A stretch of 64,000 nucleotides of DNA from Gemmataceae bacterium (GTDB lineage: Bacteria > Planctomycetota > Planctomycetia > Gemmatales > Gemmataceae), in NCBI GenBank assembly GCA_019636445.1, contig JAHBXO010000018.1:1-64000 (forward strand). Reading direction: 5' to 3'. The notes below the pieces were generated by a model. The model worked only from the letters and a program-made list of their open reading frames with translations, ran no database searches and was not told the DNA's origin. The position numbers were made by a program, and so were the translations under genes. Below are positions 63,288-64,000 of this stretch, in pieces. Each line of letters opens with the position of its first letter. Within the stretch, counting starts at the first letter, position 1.

Positions 63288-63862
63288 CCGCGTTCCCCCG
63301 CCTGACGCCAGCGACCTCCACGCTGGTCGTGGTCGATGTTCAGGATCGGCTCCTCGCGAAGATGGCCCACGCCGATGCGCTCGTTCGCAACGTCGGTTTT
63401 CTCCTGGACGTGGCGACCCTGCTCGGCATCGAGGCGCTCGCGACCGAACAGTATCCCAAGGGACTCGGCCCGACGACACGGGAGATCGCGCGGCGGCTCC
63501 CCCCGAACCCGCCGGCCAAAACGGCCTTCAGCTGCGCGCGGTCGGAGGGGTTCCTCGACGAACTGCGCCGCGGCGGACGACCGAGCGTCGTCCTCGTTGG
63601 CATCGAAACGCACGTTTGCATCGCGCAGACAGCCATGGATCTGCTGGAGAACGGCTTCAACGTGGTTCTGCCGGTGGACGCGCTGGCCTCGCGGCACGCC
63701 GTGGACCACGCGACCGCGCTGCGCCGACTCGAACGCGCCGGCGCCGTGCCCGCCACGGTCGAAGCGATCGCCTTCGAGTGGCTCGGCGACGCCGCCCACC
63801 CGCAATTCAAAGCCGTCAGCAAACTCGTCGTCGCGCGCGATGCCGATTCCGACAATGCGTGA
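63284..63862 (+). CDS. Isochorismatase-like cysteine hydrolase
   Basis: A 192-residue protein. The catalytic triad fits: Asp in TLVVVDVQDRLL (about Asp18), Lys in PAKTAFSCARS and Cys in GIETHVCIAQTAMD. Family members hydrolyse isochorismate, nicotinamide or related compounds; this group (short, with RRLERAGAVPATVEAIAFE) has no fixed substrate. The ATG overlaps the transglutaminase stop. Upstream reading from 63017 lies in a different frame from the transglutaminase and is a shadow. Confidence 0.88.
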   Translation: MTAFPRLTPATSTLVVVDVQDRLLAKMAHADALVRNVGFLLDVATLLGIEALATEQYPKGLGPTTREIARRLPPNPPAKTAFSCARSEGFLDELRRGGRPSVVLVGIETHVCIAQTAMDLLENGFNVVLPVDALASRHAVDHATALRRLERAGAVPATVEAIAFEWLGDAAHPQFKAVSKLVVARDADSDNA

Positions 63863-63903
63863 CGGCGGCACGACCGGATGGAACCGGTCGCGCCGCCGTC
63901 ACG
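63858..63903. terminator. Long hairpin between convergent genes
   Basis: A 12-base stem (CGTGACGGCGGC with its complement at 63892-63903) encloses a second 6-base stem (GACCGG/CCGGTC). It includes the stop of the isochorismatase gene and lies 18 bases from the stop of the convergent gene, so it may stop transcription from both sides. No T tract on the plus side. Confidence 0.65.
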
Positions 63904-63921
63904 AGGGGCCATCGCCAACGA

Positions 63922-63999
63922 TTACTTCTTTTTGCCGACCGCCTTCACTTCACCGTGCTGATTCAAATCCGCACCGGAATTGTTGTAAGCGTCGAGGGT
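63922..63999 (-). CDS. C-terminal end of a protein, cut by the window edge
   Basis: The minus strand is open from the window edge to a TAA at 63922-63924, giving the last 25 residues: TLDAYNNSGADLNQHGEV then KAVGKKK. Too little to assign a family. The position after a two-sided hairpin and the highly charged tail support a real gene end. Confidence 0.45.
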   Translation of the reverse strand, partial: TLDAYNNSGADLNQHGEVKAVGKKK

Positions 64000-64000
64000 A

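Overview
The window looks like chromosome of a high-GC planctomycete of the Gemmata type (Gemmataceae). Several family signatures point there: DUF1559 pseudopilin-like proteins with an H-X9-DG tail, paired DUF1501 and DUF1549/DUF1553 proteins, a DUF1080 protein, a Ser/Thr kinase with DYG in place of DFG, an N-terminal LEDRVNP motif on a secreted protein, and squalene synthesis through an HpnD-like/HpnE route. All assignments come from reading motifs; no database search was run.

Layout. 1-504 is the 5' end of a secreted low-GC repeat protein (minus strand). 0.7-5.1 kb holds crcB with a methyltransferase, a zinc-ribbon membrane protein, a secreted protein and transaldolase. 6.0-9.8 kb (minus) is an operon of an FtsX-type permease, an ATPase, an HlyD-type adaptor and a squalene/phytoene synthase. 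9.9-13.2 kb carries asnB, a GxxExxY gene bracketed by an inverted repeat, and an SDR protein without its catalytic Tyr. 13.5-20.8 kb (plus) is a coupled DUF4129-DUF4350-MoxR-DUF58-membrane protein operon, split by a REP-like palindrome. 20.9-26.1 kb has citrate synthase, a Uma2 nuclease, serS, a DUF1559 protein and an acetamidase.

26.1-28.35 kb is atypical: a frameshifted GNAT gene, a pentanucleotide microsatellite, a small secreted protein and a divergent DUF1559 gene, most of it at clearly lower GC than its surroundings. 28.4-35.1 kb has a lipoprotein, a Ser/Thr kinase, a PQQ-type propeller, a double-GNAT protein and a coupled pair of unknowns. 35.1-48.6 kb is mostly minus strand: MATE transporter, DUF1080, hpnE, thrC, two DUF1501 proteins, a DUF1549/1553 protein, a sugar isomerase-like protein and a ceramidase-like protein, with one plus-strand inositol phosphatase.

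48.7-63.9 kb (plus) is a second envelope locus: a 1661-residue protein with two VWA units, a 1330-residue coiled-coil membrane protein, a Pro/Met/Gly-rich secreted protein and a Tat-exported cyclase-fold protein, followed by rsmB, a TgpA-type transglutaminase with DUF4129, and an isochorismatase-like hydrolase. In many bacteria MoxR, DUF58, VWA/BatA and transglutaminase genes sit together. Here they are divided between 13.5-20.8 kb and 48.7-63.3 kb, which I read as two halves of one envelope system.

Repeats that may matter: the (ACGCC)n array at 26.79 kb, heptamer-family repeats at 14.74 and 33.37 kb, a REP-like palindrome at 17.27 kb, nested palindromes at 43.47 kb, and a 26-bp inverted repeat at 46.97 kb. 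No rRNA, tRNA or CRISPR array was recognised.
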